This document shows, piece by piece, positions 1 to 6,910 of a stretch of 7,962 nucleotides of DNA (its first letter is position 1; every line of letters starts with the position of its first letter). A program made the position numbers and the translations under genes. The notes beneath the pieces are model-generated. The model made no database searches and was not told where the DNA came from. It was given only the letters and a program-made list of their open reading frames with translations. The DNA comes from JBAXLO01 sp037134755 (GTDB lineage Bacteria > Bacteroidota > Bacteroidia > Bacteroidales > JACABE01), in NCBI GenBank assembly GCA_037134755.1, contig JBAXLO010000208.1:1-7962 (forward strand). Reading direction: 5' to 3'.

Positions 1-3000
1 AAGGATTAATAATATTTGCCCCAATATTTGCATTGTTATATGCCAATCCATAATCTTGAGAATCTAAATTCCCGTTTCCATCAATATCGCAGATAACATA
101 GCCATTATTAACAGTTGGGTCATCTGAATTTGCTGCTACATAAATAATGGTAGCATCTTCGGATTCTAGATTGCCGTTTTGATTAACGTCTCCACCCCAA
201 ATCCACGCATGGATTCCATCTTGTAACATACCGTTATCCAAAGCAAATTGAGAAACATAATTATAGAAATCATATTTAACGGTATCAGTAGAAAAATCAA
301 CTGAATCACTCCAGGTTTCTATGCTATTTCTATGTTTAATTTCTATATAATGGTATCCTGTTATTCCTGCTGATAATGAAATTGTAATTAATCCATTATT
401 ATTTAGATTAACTCCATAAAAGACAGTATCAATAGGAAATGAAGAAACAACATCAGCAGTAATATTTGTTTTTCTAATTAAAACCATAACAGTATCAACT
501 GTAGTTCCCGGGAAATTTTTAAATAAATCTCCTGTATCCCAGTTTATCCCAAGTGTTTGATTCATTAAACCGGTATTAGTGTTATAATATTCCTGAAGCA
601 TAGCAGTAATATTCAGTGTTTTTGTTTGAGGAAGTAAAGTTGAAATAGAGGCTGTAAGTGGTGATGAAGCTAAATAAGTTGGCCCTCCTGAACAAATTGT
701 TGAATTAGATGCAAATATAAAATAATAATATTGAGTGTTCATTGCAAGTCCATTATCTGAAATTGAAGCTCCTGTTTGATACCCTAATATTAATCCACCA
801 CCTAAAGAATCATTAGCGTTATAAATACTATCATTGTGAGGAAAAGCACTAAGAGTGTCAATTGTGCTTCTTATTATCAGATAATGATCTGTATTTGCAG
901 AAGGTGTAAAAGCACCTGAAACAAATGTAGTACCGGAAGCTAAAACAATATTTGTAGGTTGTGCAGTAGGTACAGCACAATTAGTAATAACACTATCCTT
1001 AAGTGGAGCTATTGCTAAATATACAGGCCCATTAGTACATAAATTATAATTAGCAGCAAAGATATAATAATAATATTTTGTAGCTGGGTTTAGTCCATGA
1101 TCAGTAAATGATGTAGTTGAATGATAAGCCACAACTGTATCACCAATAGTATCAAATGCTGAAGAAGCAGTGTAAATAATTCCATTAAGAGGAGTAGCAA
1201 TAAGTGTATCTGATGTACTTCTTATTATCAAATAGTGATCAGCAGTAATTGAATGTGTAAAAGTACCTGAAACACTATTAACACTTGGATTTAAAGTTAG
1301 ATTTGTAGGCTGCAAAGCAGGGGAGGTGCAATAGGTATAGTTAAATCCGGATAGAGGTGTAGCAAAATAATTAGGTACGTTGTAACAGTTTGATGCATAA
1401 ACAGCATATACAAAATAAAAATATTGTGTTGCTAAATTAAGACCGGAATCAGTGAATGTTAAACCTGTTTGATAAGATACAAAAGAACTTCCTGCTAATT
1501 GATTATTTGCAGAATAAGAAACCCCATTAATAGGAGTTGAGGGTGAAACTCCTGTAGTGTTTTTTACAATTAAATAATGATCAGCGCCACCTATAGGGCT
1601 ATTAAAAAATACTGTCATAGTAGTTGCACCTGGAACTAACATTAAGTTAGTTGGAGGGTTTGATGGTGCCACACATGGAGATGTCGAAAAAGTTGAATCG
1701 CTACCATAAGCAATGCCATTTGAATTTGTTGCATAAGCTCTATAATGATACACTGTATTAGGTAAAAGCTGTGATATATGTACAGTGTCGTTTCCAATTG
1801 TGCCCGCCACATCAATATGGTTGTCAGCAATTGTTGGATTAGCATTGGTGCTAAAACAAATCCCTCTTGTAATAACTGTAGATCCCCAATCATAACTTAC
1901 GTTTCCATAACAGTCAGCCGAAGTAGGTGTAATATTAGCATGCGATTTTGTAGAGACATTTGGTGGTGCAAGTACATCAGCTTTATATCTAGGTGAAAAC
2001 TGGAATCCACCTAAAAAAGGCGAAGCAAGAACGTATTGACCGCCTATACCTATTAGAGAAAACATGCCTGTAGGTGCCGCAACTGTATATAAGAGACTTA
2101 AGCCATAAACTCTTAATACAATAGGTTGAGTGCCTCTTAATACATTAACATTAGCATTAGCATTTGCTGATGGCCATCCTGAAACATAAGTAAGACTGTC
2201 CATTTTTGTCATTACTGATTCATTTGCTTCACTTAAAGAAGTAGTATAGATAGGTGTATAAGTAGGGTTTCCTGATGATATTTTCACAAGTGAATCTGCG
2301 CTAATTTCAATTAATCCATTATAGTTAGTAATTTTTCCCATTACTCTTACTAAATCACCTTCTGTAACAGGTGTATAACCTAAATTACTTCCAACATTAA
2401 AAACACTTATTCCGGATACAACACCTGATATAGAATCCATAATAAAGAAATCTGTACCACTACCTAAATAGTTTAACCCATGAACTATACCATATACTCT
2501 GCAATTTACATTTACTGAATCAGCAATACCTGTAATAGCATTTTCAGTTTTTACTTGTGCTATGGTATAAGTTGGTAGAATTGGTATTGTTGTAAAAGTT
2601 AAATCTGTTCCATATGAAGTCCCCATAGCATTTGTAGCATAAGCTCTGACATGATATGTTGTAGCAGCATTTAAACCGGTTGCAGTACTTGAAAAAGAAC
2701 CTAATGTGCCAGTTTCAGTTGTAAAACTATTACTAATAGTCGGGTTTATTGAAGTACTCCAACAAATCCCTCTGGCTAAGACAGGAGAACCTCCATCATT
2801 AAGTACATTGGCATAAACTTGAGCTGAATTTGTTGTTATGTTTTGAATAAAATCGGTAGTTAAAACAGGAGCTACCGGAGCCGACGGTGTGGTAAAAATA
2901 GAATCGTTGCCATAAGTTATACCTACTGCATTTTGTGCAAAAGCACGATAATGATAAGTTGTACTTCCTGATAAACCTGTTAAGTTTGCCAAAAAATTAC

Positions 3001-4261
3001 CGGTAACACCGCTAACTATAGCTACAGTACTATTAGTATCAGGGTTAGCAACTGTACTATAACAAAAGCCTCTTTTTGTAACGATTGCACTGCCTTGTGA
3101 CGTTACACTTCCATAGCATGTAGCTGTTGAAGAAGTTATACCGTTATTAGTTCCGGTTGAAACAACCGGTGGTGTTGGTATTTGTGATGCGGGCGAAAAG
3201 GTAACGCCTCTAAATATTTTATTTGTTGAAGAAGTTGCTAATATTGTATATGGAGAAGAGGCTCCATTGTCTATTATCGTAACTAATTTGTTTGCCGAAG
3301 TTTCAGTAGTTGTTGCATAAATTATAGGAGATGGTCCATTCCAATCAACTGTTAAGCCTCTAGCTCCAACAGAAGTTCCTACAGGTAATGTGTAAGCTAA
3401 TGACCAGGTGCTTCCTGTTTTAGTAAATTTTCTAATACCGCCAGTACTAGCATCATTGGCTAAATAACAAATAGTTCCGGCTGGATTTATAGAAAAACAA
3501 TAAGGTGAAGCATCTGCAATAACTAATGTACATGTAATTCCACCTGCTGTTGGCATTCCTGTTCCAACTGAATAAAGCCCTGTAGTTCCTGAACCGGTAG
3601 TGTAATATAACTGATTGTTAAAGATAGCTACAGCTCTTAGATTTGTTGAATTTGTAGTTGTTATTTGTGCAGCTGTTCCTGTACCAAAATACTGTAATCC
3701 ACCTGCTGATGCTGGTGTACCACCTGAACCTGTTGCCCAGAAATTATTATTAAAATAGGTTCCACCACGAATACTAGCTCCGCTAAATGCTGTTGTTGAT
3801 GCAACTTGTAATACATTTAGAGAATTATCAATTCTAAATAATTTTCTATTTGCTGTTGCTGATGTTGAAGTTGCAATACCTGTAGTTCCTGAAACAGCAT
3901 CATAACCCGGTATAGTAAGATAATAACCATCCTGAGACAATGACATATAACCTTCGCCTGTTGAACTACCTGCAGTAGTAAGTTTAAAGCTGCCTGCGCT
4001 TGGAATAATAACTGATTGAATAGAGTCGCCTTTGTCAGTGTATTCAACTAATGAAATCGGAGCTGCAACAGCAGATAAAGCTGTAGTACCATTGCCAAGA
4101 CATAATACAACAAGAGTCCCGGGAGTAAATGGTTGCCCTCCTGTTAATGTAATCTGTGATTTACCAAATAATGGATTAAATAGCAATCCTATTATAATAA
4201 CTACTTGATAAAAAGTAGTTTTCTTTATAAATGTTTTTAAAAATAATAATACTGTTTTCAT
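1..4261 (-). CDS. Very large secreted multidomain protein (propeller, FN3-like modules, OB-like domain, dockerin-like end), C-terminus cut by the window edge
   Basis: I read the minus-strand frame codon by codon from the ATG at 4261 and found no stop down to base 2, giving 1420 residues. Residues 1-36 are a signal peptide (two KK pairs, a hydrophobic VVIIIGLLF core, FGKSQ near the cleavage site). Residues about 37-360 match a propeller-type domain found at the N-terminus of many bacterial secreted proteins (NRKLFRIDN, VDWNGPSPIIYAT, FRGVTFSP). Then follow FN3-like alpha modules (362-459, 461-560, 766-861), an OB-fold-like domain (561-765), three cysteine-delimited beta modules (863-1208) and a C-terminal region (1209-1420) containing KHRNSIETWS and two calcium loops (1358-1369, 1392-1403). 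No enzyme domain is visible, so adhesion or surface binding is my inference. The N-terminal half is paralogous to the neighbouring gene at 4703-6235. By family resemblance the true C-terminus probably lies close beyond base 1. Frame confidence is high; function is unknown. Confidence 0.93.
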   Translation of the reverse strand, partial: MKTVLLFLKTFIKKTTFYQVVIIIGLLFNPLFGKSQITLTGGQPFTPGTLVVLCLGNGTTALSAVAAPISLVEYTDKGDSIQSVIIPSAGSFKLTTAGSSTGEGYMSLSQDGYYLTIPGYDAVSGTTGIATSTSATANRKLFRIDNSLNVLQVASTTAFSGASIRGGTYFNNNFWATGSGGTPASAGGLQYFGTGTAAQITTTNSTNLRAVAIFNNQLYYTTGSGTTGLYSVGTGMPTAGGITCTLVIADASPYCFSINPAGTICYLANDASTGGIRKFTKTGSTWSLAYTLPVGTSVGARGLTVDWNGPSPIIYATTTETSANKLVTIIDNGASSPYTILATSSTNKIFRGVTFSPASQIPTPPVVSTGTNNGITSSTATCYGSVTSQGSAIVTKRGFCYSTVANPDTNSTVAIVSGVTGNFLANLTGLSGSTTYHYRAFAQNAVGITYGNDSIFTTPSAPVAPVLTTDFIQNITTNSAQVYANVLNDGGSPVLARGICWSTSINPTISNSFTTETGTLGSFSSTATGLNAATTYHVRAYATNAMGTSYGTDLTFTTIPILPTYTIAQVKTENAITGIADSVNVNCRVYGIVHGLNYLGSGTDFFIMDSISGVVSGISVFNVGSNLGYTPVTEGDLVRVMGKITNYNGLIEISADSLVKISSGNPTYTPIYTTSLSEANESVMTKMDSLTYVSGWPSANANANVNVLRGTQPIVLRVYGLSLLYTVAAPTGMFSLIGIGGQYVLASPFLGGFQFSPRYKADVLAPPNVSTKSHANITPTSADCYGNVSYDWGSTVITRGICFSTNANPTIADNHIDVAGTIGNDTVHISQLLPNTVYHYRAYATNSNGIAYGSDSTFSTSPCVAPSNPPTNLMLVPGATTMTVFFNSPIGGADHYLIVKNTTGVSPSTPINGVSYSANNQLAGSSFVSYQTGLTFTDSGLNLATQYFYFVYAVYASNCYNVPNYFATPLSGFNYTYCTSPALQPTNLTLNPSVNSVSGTFTHSITADHYLIIRSTSDTLIATPLNGIIYTASSAFDTIGDTVVAYHSTTSFTDHGLNPATKYYYYIFAANYNLCTNGPVYLAIAPLKDSVITNCAVPTAQPTNIVLASGTTFVSGAFTPSANTDHYLIIRSTIDTLSAFPHNDSIYNANDSLGGGLILGYQTGASISDNGLAMNTQYYYFIFASNSTICSGGPTYLASSPLTASISTLLPQTKTLNITAMLQEYYNTNTGLMNQTLGINWDTGDLFKNFPGTTVDTVMVLIRKTNITADVVSSFPIDTVFYGVNLNNNGLITISLSAGITGYHYIEIKHRNSIETWSDSVDFSTDTVKYDFYNYVSQFALDNGMLQDGIHAWIWGGDVNQNGNLESEDATIIYVAANSDDPTVNNGYVICDIDGNGNLDSQDYGLAYNNANIGANIINP
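2..637 (-). other. C-terminal domain with two dockerin/EF-hand-type calcium loops
   Basis: Residues 1209-1420. A beta-rich part (LNITAMLQEYYN, DTVMVLIRK, TGYHYIEIKHRNSIETWS) is followed by two 12-residue loops. Loop 1 is D1358-x-N1360-x-N1362-G-N1364-L-E1366-S-E-D1369. Loop 2 is D1392-x-D1394-x-N1396-G-N1398-L-D1400-S-Q-D1403. All have acidic or amide side chains at the metal positions 1, 3, 5 and 12, and the loop starts are 34 residues apart, as in type I dockerins. The HRNSIETWS-plus-dockerin arrangement is, from memory, a recurrent C-terminal region of Bacteroidota secreted proteins. It probably binds calcium and may mediate attachment or complex formation. Confidence 0.75.
638..1675 (-). 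repeat. Three tandem beta modules, each opening with Cys
   Basis: Three units of about 114-117 residues begin at Cys863, Cys978 and Cys1095. Each opens CxxPxxxPTN(L/I), then has ADHYLI(V/I) or TDHYLII, a segment INGVSY, LNGIIY or HNDSIY, a polar stretch, F/I-T/S-D-x-GL, TxYxYxxxA with several aromatics, and a second Cys about 15-16 residues before the end of the visible core. Copies two and three are closest (both have HYLIIRST and DTL). The fold is probably another FN3-like sandwich. The two cysteines per unit could form disulphides after export; that is inference. Confidence 0.8.
1679..1966 (-). repeat. Third FN3-like alpha module in the long gene
   Basis: Residues 766-861 repeat the alpha pattern: PNVSTKS, TSADCYGNVS, TRGICFSTNANPT, LLPNTVYHYRAYATNSNGIAYGSDSTFST. 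It follows the OB-like domain directly, so that domain looks inserted into an alpha-module array. Confidence 0.85.
1967..2581 (-). other. OB-fold-like domain inside the long gene
   Basis: Residues 561-765 sit between the second and third alpha modules. The segment begins YTIAQVK, passes through NCRVYGIV, DFFIMDS and VSGISVFNV, and has EGDLVRVMGKITNYNGLIEI, the typical look of the OB-fold domains attached to Bacteroidota secreted nucleases and lamin-tail proteins. A second part (LTYVSGWP, QPIVLRVYG, FSLIGIGGQYV, FQFSPRYKADV) looks like the usual end of that domain, which normally closes with GxFQ(I/L)xPRxxxD. I recognise the pattern from family knowledge. No nuclease domain accompanies it in this window, so its ligand is unknown. 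Confidence 0.65.
2582..3178 (-). repeat. Two tandem FN3-like alpha modules in the long gene
   Basis: Two copies of about 98-100 residues lie here (residues 362-459 and 461-560). The shared pattern is a start with PVxSTG or PVLTT, then TxxTA or TTNSA, RG(F/I)C(Y/W)ST, NPxxxNS, LxGLxxxTTYHxRA, and a close with GxxYGxDxxFTT. The first copy resembles the single alpha module of the short paralogue (4853-5137) more than it resembles its own neighbour: both have KRGxCYSTxANPDTNS and TTYHYRAFAxNAVGITYG. This is a beta-sandwich spacer or binding module common in Bacteroidota surface proteins. Confidence 0.85.
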
Positions 4262-4309
4262 TTCCTACTGTTTAATTTATTACTAATATTGTTTTCATAT
4301 TTAATTCTG

Positions 4310-4339
4310 CAAAAGTACAATCCTTTTAATTCTAAAAAG
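4310..4339 (-). promoter_or_regulatory. Bacteroidota-type promoter of the long gene
   Basis: On the minus strand TACTTTTG (4317-4310) fits the TAnnTTTG -7 consensus exactly. The upstream part at 4339-4332 (CTTTTTAG) is only a poor -33 match but aligns with the TTTTG at the same place before the paralogous gene. The predicted leader is about 45 nt. Just before the ATG it reads AGTAGGAA, giving only a weak, very close Shine-Dalgarno, as is usual in this phylum. Confidence 0.6.
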
Positions 4340-4426
4340 CTATAACTTGTATTATATAATTAAGAAATTTATGTTAAGAAAGTATTAACTGAAAAATGTC
4401 TTAATAAATTTAATATTATTGTTAAT

Positions 4427-4468
4427 TCCCAATTATGCTATAGAAAACTAGTATAGAATAATCTGGGA
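4427..4468. repeat. Imperfect inverted repeat in the intergenic gap
   Basis: Arms TCCCA, TTAT and CTATA on the left pair with TATAG, ATAA and TGGGA on the right, with small mismatches between blocks and a 9-nt centre. It has no T-tract, so it is not a convincing terminator. It lies upstream of the long gene's promoter. The rest of 4262-4702 apart from promoter, hairpin and terminator is AT-rich and holds no gene I can support. Confidence 0.4.
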
Positions 4469-4540
4469 TAGTTAAAGTTAATCTTATTTTATAATAATAT
4501 ATAAATTAGAATATGGTGATCAAAGAATTTATGTTTCTAT

Positions 4541-4584
4541 AACAAAAAATGAAAGCCTTGTGTTAAAAATTAACAAGGCTTTCA
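4541..4584 (-). terminator. Rho-independent terminator of the 510-residue gene
   Basis: A perfect 12-bp stem (4550-4561 with 4573-4584, TGAAAGCCTTGT against its complement) has an 11-nt loop. On the minus strand it is followed at once by TTTTTTGTT. It lies about 120 bp past the stop codon at 4703 and before the long gene's promoter, so it should separate the two transcripts. Confidence 0.85.
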
Positions 4585-4702
4585 CTTAATATTTTAAATA
4601 AATATATCATTAATTGAATTGTAATACTACCTTCATCTTAAGCAATTCTGCTACTAGAAGCATTGCAGGATATTGAAGTACTATACATTCTGCTCCTGCT
4701 AA

Positions 4703-6235
4703 TTACCAAATCCATGATGGAACACCATTTACAAATTGAAGACTTTGTCCTGGAAGTCCAGGTGCTACAGTAATCCATGTTGTGCCGTCCCAGTATTGTG
4801 TATCACCATTTGTTTCAACTCTAATAACAGATCCAATGTTAAAATAAGGATTCGTTTGAAATGTTAAGTCAGTGCCATATGTAATTCCTACAGCATTAAG
4901 AGCAAATGCTCTGTAATGATAAGTTGTACCACTATTTAAATTAGTCAGGTTAGCAGTGAATGTTCCGGTAGTACCTGCAACAATTACTTTACTACTATTT
5001 GTGTCAGGATTAGCTGAAGTACTATAACATATACCTCTTTTCGATATTGCAGCTCCTCCATCAGATGAAACGTTTCCTGCGCAAGTAGCTGTAGTCATAT
5101 TTATATTTGATGATGTTCCTGTTGATACAATAGGAGCTGTACTACTTGTAATTGGAGAGAAAGCAATGCCTCTAAATACTTTAGTTATTGCTGAAGATGT
5201 TACTAATGTAGTTAATGTTGCAGTTGCTGCTGATCCATTATCTACTATTGAAATTATTCTGTTAGTAGCAGATGTTGCTTCTGAAGTAGTGGCGTAAATT
5301 ATAGGATGTGCCCCACTCCAATCAACGGTTAAATTTCTTGACCCTACTGAATTACCACATGCCATTGTATAAGCTAATGACCATACTCCTCCGGTTTTTG
5401 TATATTTTATTATTCCACCTCCATTGGCAGTTGATCTGTCATCTGCTACATAACATACATCTCCGGTAGCATTTATAGCGAAACCATATGGTGAAGGACT
5501 GGTACCTGTGCTAGCTATTATACTTGTTGAAGTTTGTGCTGTAATAGTTGGCATACCGGTTCCTACTGAGTATATTCCAACTGTTCCTGATCCTGTACTA
5601 AAATATAATTGATTATTGAAAATGTTTATTGATCTAACGTTGGTAACTGTTGAACTTACCTGAACAGGTGTTCCAGTTCCAAAATATTGCACACCATTTG
5701 TTCCTGCTGTACTTCCTGTTCCTGCTGCCCAATAATTATTATTATAAAATACTCCCGATCTAATATTATTTCCTGAAAATGCTGTGGCTGATGTAACGGG
5801 TACTATATTTAATGCATTATCAATTCTTAATAACTTCCTGTTTGTAGCTGCAGCTGTAGTAGCTACGATACCGGTAACTCCTGAGGTGGCATCATAACCT
5901 GCTAAAGTAAGATATAACTTATCTTGTGATAATGATAAAATTCCTTCTGAAGTAGCTGAGCCGGAATTAACAAGTTTGTTTGTACCTGTAGTTGGTATTG
6001 CAATTGATTGAATTAATTGCCCACTAGTAGTGTACTCATCTAAAAAAAGTGCTGCTGATGCAGTTGATAATGCCGCTACACCATCTCCGGTTCTTAGCGT
6101 TACAATGCTTCCTGCTGTAAAAGGCTGTTGCGATTTACTAAATAAAGGATTAAATAATAATCCTACTACAACAATTACTTGAAAAAAAAATGTCTTTTTC
6201 AATAATGATTTTAAAATAAATAATACTGTTTTCAT
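4703..6235 (-). CDS. Secreted propeller protein with one FN3-like module; short paralogue of the neighbouring long gene
   Basis: A 510-residue protein starting at the ATG at 6235. Residues 1-36 are a signal peptide, with 24 of 36 residues identical to the long neighbour's. Residues about 37-366 form the same propeller-type domain (FLDEYTTSGQLIQSIAIPTT, ATSEGILSLS, NIFNNQLYFSTGSG, YVADDRST, FRGIAFSP), a pattern I recognise from secreted multidomain proteins in several phyla. Residues 367-461 are one alpha module (KRGICYST, TTYHYRAFALNAVGITYG). Residues 462-510 are a separate tail with YWDGTTWITVAPGLPGQ and a GVPSWIW end; similar 'WDGTxWxxVAxGxxGQxLxxxxGVPxW' strings recur in Bacteroidota surface proteins. 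No catalytic motif and no recognisable sorting domain are visible. It has its own promoter and terminator. An extracellular or surface location is well supported; binding function is inference. Confidence 0.95.
   Translation of the reverse strand: MKTVLFILKSLLKKTFFFQVIVVVGLLFNPLFSKSQQPFTAGSIVTLRTGDGVAALSTASAALFLDEYTTSGQLIQSIAIPTTGTNKLVNSGSATSEGILSLSQDKLYLTLAGYDATSGVTGIVATTAAATNRKLLRIDNALNIVPVTSATAFSGNNIRSGVFYNNNYWAAGTGSTAGTNGVQYFGTGTPVQVSSTVTNVRSINIFNNQLYFSTGSGTVGIYSVGTGMPTITAQTSTSIIASTGTSPSPYGFAINATGDVCYVADDRSTANGGGIIKYTKTGGVWSLAYTMACGNSVGSRNLTVDWSGAHPIIYATTSEATSATNRIISIVDNGSAATATLTTLVTSSAITKVFRGIAFSPITSSTAPIVSTGTSSNINMTTATCAGNVSSDGGAAISKRGICYSTSANPDTNSSKVIVAGTTGTFTANLTNLNSGTTYHYRAFALNAVGITYGTDLTFQTNPYFNIGSVIRVETNGDTQYWDGTTWITVAPGLPGQSLQFVNGVPSWIW
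4853..5137 (-). repeat. Single FN3-like alpha module of the short gene
   Basis: Residues 367-461 of the 510-residue protein. It is the counterpart of the first alpha module of the long gene (2885-3178) and ends GITYGTDLTFQT. It connects the propeller to the unique C-terminal tail. Confidence 0.85.
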
Positions 6236-6283
6236 TTTCTAATGTTTTAATTATTACTAAATACTGTTCTATTTTATGATTTG

Positions 6284-6312
6284 CAAAAATACTCTCAATT
6301 TTAATTACAAAA
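6284..6312 (-). promoter_or_regulatory. Bacteroidota-type promoter of the 510-residue gene
   Basis: On the minus strand TATTTTTG (6291-6284) fits the TAnnTTTG -7 consensus, and TTTTG (6312-6308) lies 16 nt upstream as a -33 element. The leader of about 45 nt aligns with that of the long gene (shared TATT-TAGTAATAA, then TTAAA-ACA and TAG close to the ATG), so promoter and leader were duplicated with the gene. Confidence 0.7.
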
Positions 6313-6423
6313 GTAATAAATAATATTATAAAATTAATAAGTTTATATTAATAAAATGTTAAGATTTTAAATATATAATAAAATGCCCTTAATAGTAGTA
6401 TGTTATACTTTAAAAAATATATT

Positions 6424-6429
6424 AAGAAA
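6424..6429. repeat. Left copy of the direct repeat AAGAAA flanking the MITE-like element
   Basis: It abuts the left terminal inverted repeat. The identical right copy is at 6718-6723. Six A/G bases in AT-rich DNA could match by chance, but both copies touch the repeat ends exactly. Confidence 0.6.
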
Positions 6430-6717
6430 GCGTCCTCTCTGATAAGTACCTTGACGTCATTGCGAGCCCTCATACTTTCAGCACACCAAGTGTTATGACA
6501 ATATTTAATTAACCACGCCGTCATTGCGAATGTTTGCTTTAGCAAACTGAAGCAATCTAAAAACTAATAATACTGCTCATTATGTTAACTTTACAAAATA
6601 TTGTAATTAGTAACGAAGTGAAGCAATCTCATTCCATACATAAACAACAGATTGCTTTGTCGTTCCTTCTCGCAATGAAGACGTTTTTATTTATAAATGA
6701 CTTATCAGAGTGGACTC
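6430..6717. mobile_element. MITE-like non-coding element with terminal inverted repeats and 6-bp target duplication
   Basis: The ends are 18-bp inverted repeats: GCGTCCTCTCTGATAAGT (6430-6447) against 6700-6717, 16 of 18 pairing including 11 in a row. AAGAAA stands directly outside both ends (6424-6429 and 6718-6723), as expected of a target-site duplication. The 288-bp interior has no transposase. It holds palindromic repeat words: TCATTGCGA at 6457-6465 and 6521-6529 with its complement at 6670-6678; AAGCAATCT at 6550-6558 and 6621-6629 with its complement at 6649-6657; and a GTTTGCT/AGCAAAC hairpin (6532-6547). These are the familiar repeats whose translation gives NEVKQSH and FLLAMK-like peptides, common in Bacteroidota intergenic regions. 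Mobility in trans by a transposase elsewhere is inference. Confidence 0.75.
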
Positions 6718-6723
6718 AAGAAA
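6718..6723. repeat. Right copy of the direct repeat AAGAAA flanking the MITE-like element
   Basis: It abuts the right terminal inverted repeat and matches 6424-6429. The DNA between here and 6910 holds no gene I can support. Confidence 0.6.
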
Positions 6724-6806
6724 TGCTTATTCTTAATAAGATTAAAGTCAGTAAAAATAAGTATCCCTGCTATAATTGGGTCTGAAGAATTATAAATAAT
6801 AATTTG

Positions 6807-6833
6807 ATCTTAACTTTATTTTTGAATTAAGAT
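6807..6833 (-). terminator. Possible weak terminator after the frameshifted gene
   Basis: A 7-bp stem (ATCTTAA at 6807-6813 with TTAAGAT at 6827-6833) is followed on the minus strand by CAAATTATTATTT. The stem has little G/C and lies about 80 bp past the stop, so this is only a candidate. Confidence 0.3.
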
Positions 6834-6910
6834 AATGATTTTCCCTGATTGTCCAATAGTCTAAACCCCTAAAAGCCTATTTAATGATGCAATCACACTT
6901 ACTTCGTGGT

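Noticed and set aside
1642..1996. Short frames on both strands inside the long gene (1642-1893 minus, 1778-1996 plus)
   Set aside because: Both are shadows of the continuous minus-strand frame that encodes the third alpha module and the first beta module.
638..3178. Possible CRISPR or DNA-level tandem repeat because of periodic similar segments
   Set aside because: The periodicity is at protein-module level with diverged DNA; there are no identical short repeats with unique spacers.
3817..4047. Minus-strand frame of 76 codons rich in Leu and Gln
   Set aside because: It is an out-of-frame reading of the propeller domain of the long gene; the true frame aligns with the paralogue.
4262..4702. 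A possible small RNA between the two paralogues
   Set aside because: The hairpin at 4427-4468 and the terminator at 4550-4584 are separate structures and no promoter arrangement points to a distinct transcript.
6348..6545. Minus-strand frame of 65 codons
   Set aside because: It crosses the left end of the MITE-like element and the upstream region of the 510-residue gene; its composition is that of AT-rich non-coding DNA.
6582..6785. Plus-strand frame of 67 codons containing SNEVKQSHSI
   Set aside because: It is the translation of the palindromic repeat inside the MITE-like element and runs across its right end into AT-rich DNA; there is no ribosome site or domain.
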